The notes under the pieces were generated by a model. That model was not told where the DNA came from. It saw nothing but the letters and a program-made list of their open reading frames with translations, and searched no databases. A stretch of DNA of 64,000 bases from Arenicola marina (lineage: Eukaryota > Annelida > Polychaeta > Arenicolidae): the NCBI GenBank assembly GCA_964019135.1, contig OZ025253.1, positions 4,531,059 to 4,595,058 on the forward strand, written 5' to 3'. Positions 61,141 through 64,000 of the stretch are shown in pieces. The translations under genes and the position numbers were made by a program. Numbering within the stretch: the stretch's first letter is position 1; every line of letters begins with the position of its first letter.

Positions 61141-62500
61141 AAAAATGCATCGGAAGAATGCTGTACTAATGTAATATGTCTCTAGGGGAGGGATAAGTTT
61201 TCGCGGCAACCCGCTCTATTAACGCACATTTTCAGAGCCCCCCCCCCCCCCCCCTCCAGGTCGCAAGTTTTAAAATATATCTTTTTCATCATAAATGTCC
61301 GCTCTATAGGGGTATCTTTTGCATCACAAATATCCGCTCTCTCAGGCATCAGGGCAGCTGGACCTGCCCCGCCCCTTCATCCCTCCCCTCCCCACCCCCC
61401 TCCCCCATTTCCGCATGGGACACCGGTCTCCTGCAACTCCAGGTTCTGCGGACAGGCTGATTCACGGCCAAAGATACAGGCTATATCATTTTACTGAACT
61501 CGCGAACATTTAGCTGTGGAATTTATGTTGTAATTTAAAATCTGGCTTATCGTCTCGTTTCAGGGGCGGATCTAGGAATTTGAAAAGGGTAGGATCCACT
61601 GTAAACTTGCAACCGGAGACGGGAGGGTGAGGGTTATCCACCAAATTTACGACCGAGTGGGCGGGAGGGGGGGGGGGGGCACACGTCTCACCTGGCCTAA
61701 ATTTTGCTTTGAAAAATGGCATTCCTAATCAGAAAGTGGGGTGGAGGTCCGGACGCGGCCTCGACATAGCAATTAGCCATTGGCACATAAATAGATCATA
61801 ACGCAAACATGTAAGATTCACTGTTTGACTAACTGTTTATCGTGACAAGGAGACATTTTGTCTCTGGTGTGCAAAATAATAACACAATGGGCATGACGAA
61901 AGGCATGTTATTTAGTTTAGGAGTAAGAAGAATAATTTACCTGGACAACCTTAATATTACCACTTACCAAAAAGCATAATTAACAGCGACAATTGAGGTA
62001 AATTTACCGCTTCATTTACAGATGTAGAAATGGTTAAAGTAATATCGGTGCGTGACCAGTAAATATTTACCAGCTAGAGAATCTTTGGACCCTTTTGAGA
62101 AACCTCTGCAGTGTGCAATTAAGTGCATTTGTTCACAACTGTGAAGAAAAAGAGCAAACGGCGTTAATCCTGGGTAAACCCCCATATATGCCGTTAACAG
62201 AAAATGAGCGCAAAGCGTTTATTTAAGCGTTTGTGCCAATTCTTGACAAGTCCTCACATATGAACGTACCCTGAGGTATTTCTCACTTAAAACGCTATAC
62301 CTAATGGATAGGTACCTAGTGAATACGTACTATTTAAAGCCTTCTCCTTTCGTTCTTTAGTTTAAGCTTGGTGTTATATCAGTATTGGTACTTGTATTTT
62401 AATTTAATTTTTCATGTAACTCTTCAGCAAATGGAGGAACTAAATAAAAGCAAGCAATCAATCAATCAATCAATATAATTCTCTCTCTCGCTCGAGATCG
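61141..62500. other. Intergenic between the two p24 genes
   Basis: It holds a C run at 61,235, another GGGCGGATCTAGG-type repeat (61,560-61,700) and, at 62,420-62,475, GGAACTAAATAAAAGCAAG followed by a (CAAT)n run, which looks like the 3' tail of a retroposon. No exon is supported. Confidence 0.5.
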
Positions 62501-62539
62501 ATGTAGCTTTGAGGGTTACCCAAGCCCTAAGAGCTCCCT

Positions 62540-62815
62540 TTTTGGTTACTGTGGTAGCGCCCACCCCACCCCCACCAGCCCCCACTTTGGTTAATGTGGT
62601 GCCCCCCACCCCATCCCCACCAGCCCCCACTTTGGTAACTGTGGTTACCCCCACCCCCACCCCCACCAGCCCTCACTTTGGGTACTGTGGTTGCGCCCAC
62701 CCCACCCCCACCAGCCCCCACGTTGGTTACTGGGGTTACCACCACCCCCACCCCCACCCGCCCCCACTTTGGTTACTGTGGTTACCCTCAGCCCCACCCC
62801 CACCAGCCCCCTGGT
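62540..62815. repeat. C-rich ~47-bp minisatellite at the 3' end of the second p24 gene
   Basis: About six units contain CCCCCACTTTGGTTACTGTGG, TTACCCCCACC and CCCCACCAGC. The right edge overlaps the last coding codons (Gly-Gly-Trp-Trp-Gly-Trp-Gly) and the stop at 62,788-62,790. Confidence 0.88.
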
Positions 62816-64000
62816 TTGGCTGAGGGAGTCGCGTTGGGCGTACGGAACAGTCTCCGGACGAACCACACCTCCAGACCGGAAGTGACGACGATGGCGACCG
62901 TTATGGCGGCGGACTTCTTCTGGACGGCCTGGTGGTTGACGTAGAACGAGTGCATGTGCACCTGGTGCTCCAGTCGGGACGCCTCCAGATGGCGTCTGGC
63001 AGAACGGATCGCACTCTCAACCGATTCCAGCGCATTCTACATCAAGAATTTATAATTAGTTCATATTTCATAATGTATTACGCTGCAGCAACTCTTTTGG
63101 CACACGTCATCGCTTCCGAAACAATAAAACCAGGAAAATTGGCCAATAACTATATGATTATTAATTGTGTTTTTGTCATGAAAGGTATAAGTTACATAAC
63201 ATGTGCACAACGCATCAGGACTTAATTATACGATTATTACACTAATATATTACGTTAACTATTTTGCGACACATCCCAAACAAAACAAGTTGATGATCAT
63301 TCCAGTAAAATTGTCCAATAGCTCTAAAGTAATTGGTTGGGTTTTCGAGAAAGCCACAACTTAGGTAAGTATTTTTTGCAAAATACTGCTAAACACAAAC
63401 TAATTGTATATACGATTTTCTTGTATTCAATGGTTCAACGATATGAAATATCAACTTGTACGCGCGTGAGTGAGAGTAGAAGCGGCCCCCGCCTCGCGGC
63501 CTGTTATGCTTCTGCCAACAATTAACGCTCTATAGGACGGCTCCCGCACATTATGAAATTAATGTTGTTTATGACAATATAGTAAAAAGTGTATTATCTA
63601 TCAGATTATTAGCAACCAGTCAGTTCACCCTCGGTGGGGAGCTAACGTAATAAACGTGAATGAACTAACGACAGAACTATTGACCCACAATTACAGTTTG
63701 ACTTATAAAATGTTTATCATGCACGTGTCGGACGCCCGGAAAAATGAATTTATGTAATTGTAGTGGTTCATAATATCAAGAAAATATAGGCGTCTTATTC
63801 ACTTGCATTTCAAAGTGTGAAAATAGATACTCACAACTATCAATGGAAGATTGTATAGTGCAATGGGGCTAAAACTAACTTACCGTGAAGTTTTCCACTG
63901 ACACATTGATCTCTCTCATCACATCTGCATACTCCGACCAGTCGTAGAATAAAGAACCAGCGACAGAGAGGAGGAAGACCTTGTGGGTCAACAGGCTCTG
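62788..64000 (-). CDS. p24/TMED family gene, last two exons (partial)
   Basis: Visible exons are 64000-63884 (continues off the right edge) and 63036-62788. The first reads SLLTHKVFLLSVAGSLFYDW and ends VSVENFT before GTAAGT; the second starts NALESVESAIRSARRHLEAS, crosses the membrane (AAITVAIVVTSGLEVWFV) and has the tail RRLFRTPNATPSAKP. Splice positions are the same as in the neighbouring complete gene, and the tails match through TPN-TP--KP, so the two are tandem paralogs. The C-terminus continues as Gly-Gly-Trp-Trp-Gly-Trp-Gly and stops, all encoded by minisatellite sequence. Confidence 0.85.

Noticed and set aside
62509-62823. Proline-rich plus-strand frame and glycine/tryptophan-rich minus-strand frames
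   Set aside because: They are translations of the C-rich minisatellite; only the last seven codons of the p24 gene truly use it.

Overview
The window is invertebrate nuclear DNA. Exons are short, with GT/AG introns; there are SINE, LINE and MITE relics, many minisatellites, and no bacterial-type operons. The gene families (secreted galactose-binding-like modules, plexin-type TIG domains, p24/TMED, HARBI1) suit a marine deuterostome. An amphioxus (Branchiostoma-like) genome is my best guess, at moderate confidence; no species is proven.

Layout. (1) Positions 1-20,217 (unit A) and 21,595-36,649 (unit B) are a direct tandem duplication. Each unit holds, on the minus strand, a first exon of a p24/TMED cargo-receptor gene and one complete ten-exon gene for a single-pass membrane receptor: signal peptide, galactose-binding-like domain, Thr-rich linker, plexin-like TIG domains, one membrane helix and a 35-residue tail. 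I could splice both receptors by hand into uninterrupted frames of 624 codons (A, 3,773-15,874) and 639 codons (B, 25,602-32,841). The two copies are almost identical from their membrane-proximal exons leftwards. Beyond a boundary at about 6,480/28,275 they are clearly diverged, and exons 1-3 differ mostly by amino-acid-changing substitutions. A remnant exon upstream of each copy shows that a third, older paralog once stood here.

(2) Unit A carries a 4,500-bp insertion (7,439-11,938) with terminal inverted repeats and huge subterminal arrays of near-palindromic ACTATAG-type repeats; B keeps the empty site. Unit B carries a 555-bp hairpin MITE (35,185-35,739) absent from A. (3) Positions 36.6-56.3 kb are gene-poor: two related 1.8-2.2 kb interspersed repeats, G-rich minisatellites, a 5.2-kb inverted repeat with 1,699-bp arms (41,434-46,610), a run of changing tandem repeats (48.7-50.3 kb), an 808-bp tandem duplication, a truncated PIF/Harbinger transposon inside a minisatellite, and a LINE 3' fragment. 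(4) Positions 57.2-64.0 kb hold one complete four-exon p24/TMED gene and the last two exons of another, both on the minus strand. In both, the stop codon lies at the edge of a C-rich minisatellite.

The p24 genes should act in ER-Golgi cargo transport. The receptors look like cell-surface recognition proteins with a variable distal part and a constant membrane-proximal part, but their function is inference. Since A and B are direct repeats with a mosaic of identity, mis-joined haplotypes must be excluded before any evolutionary reading.
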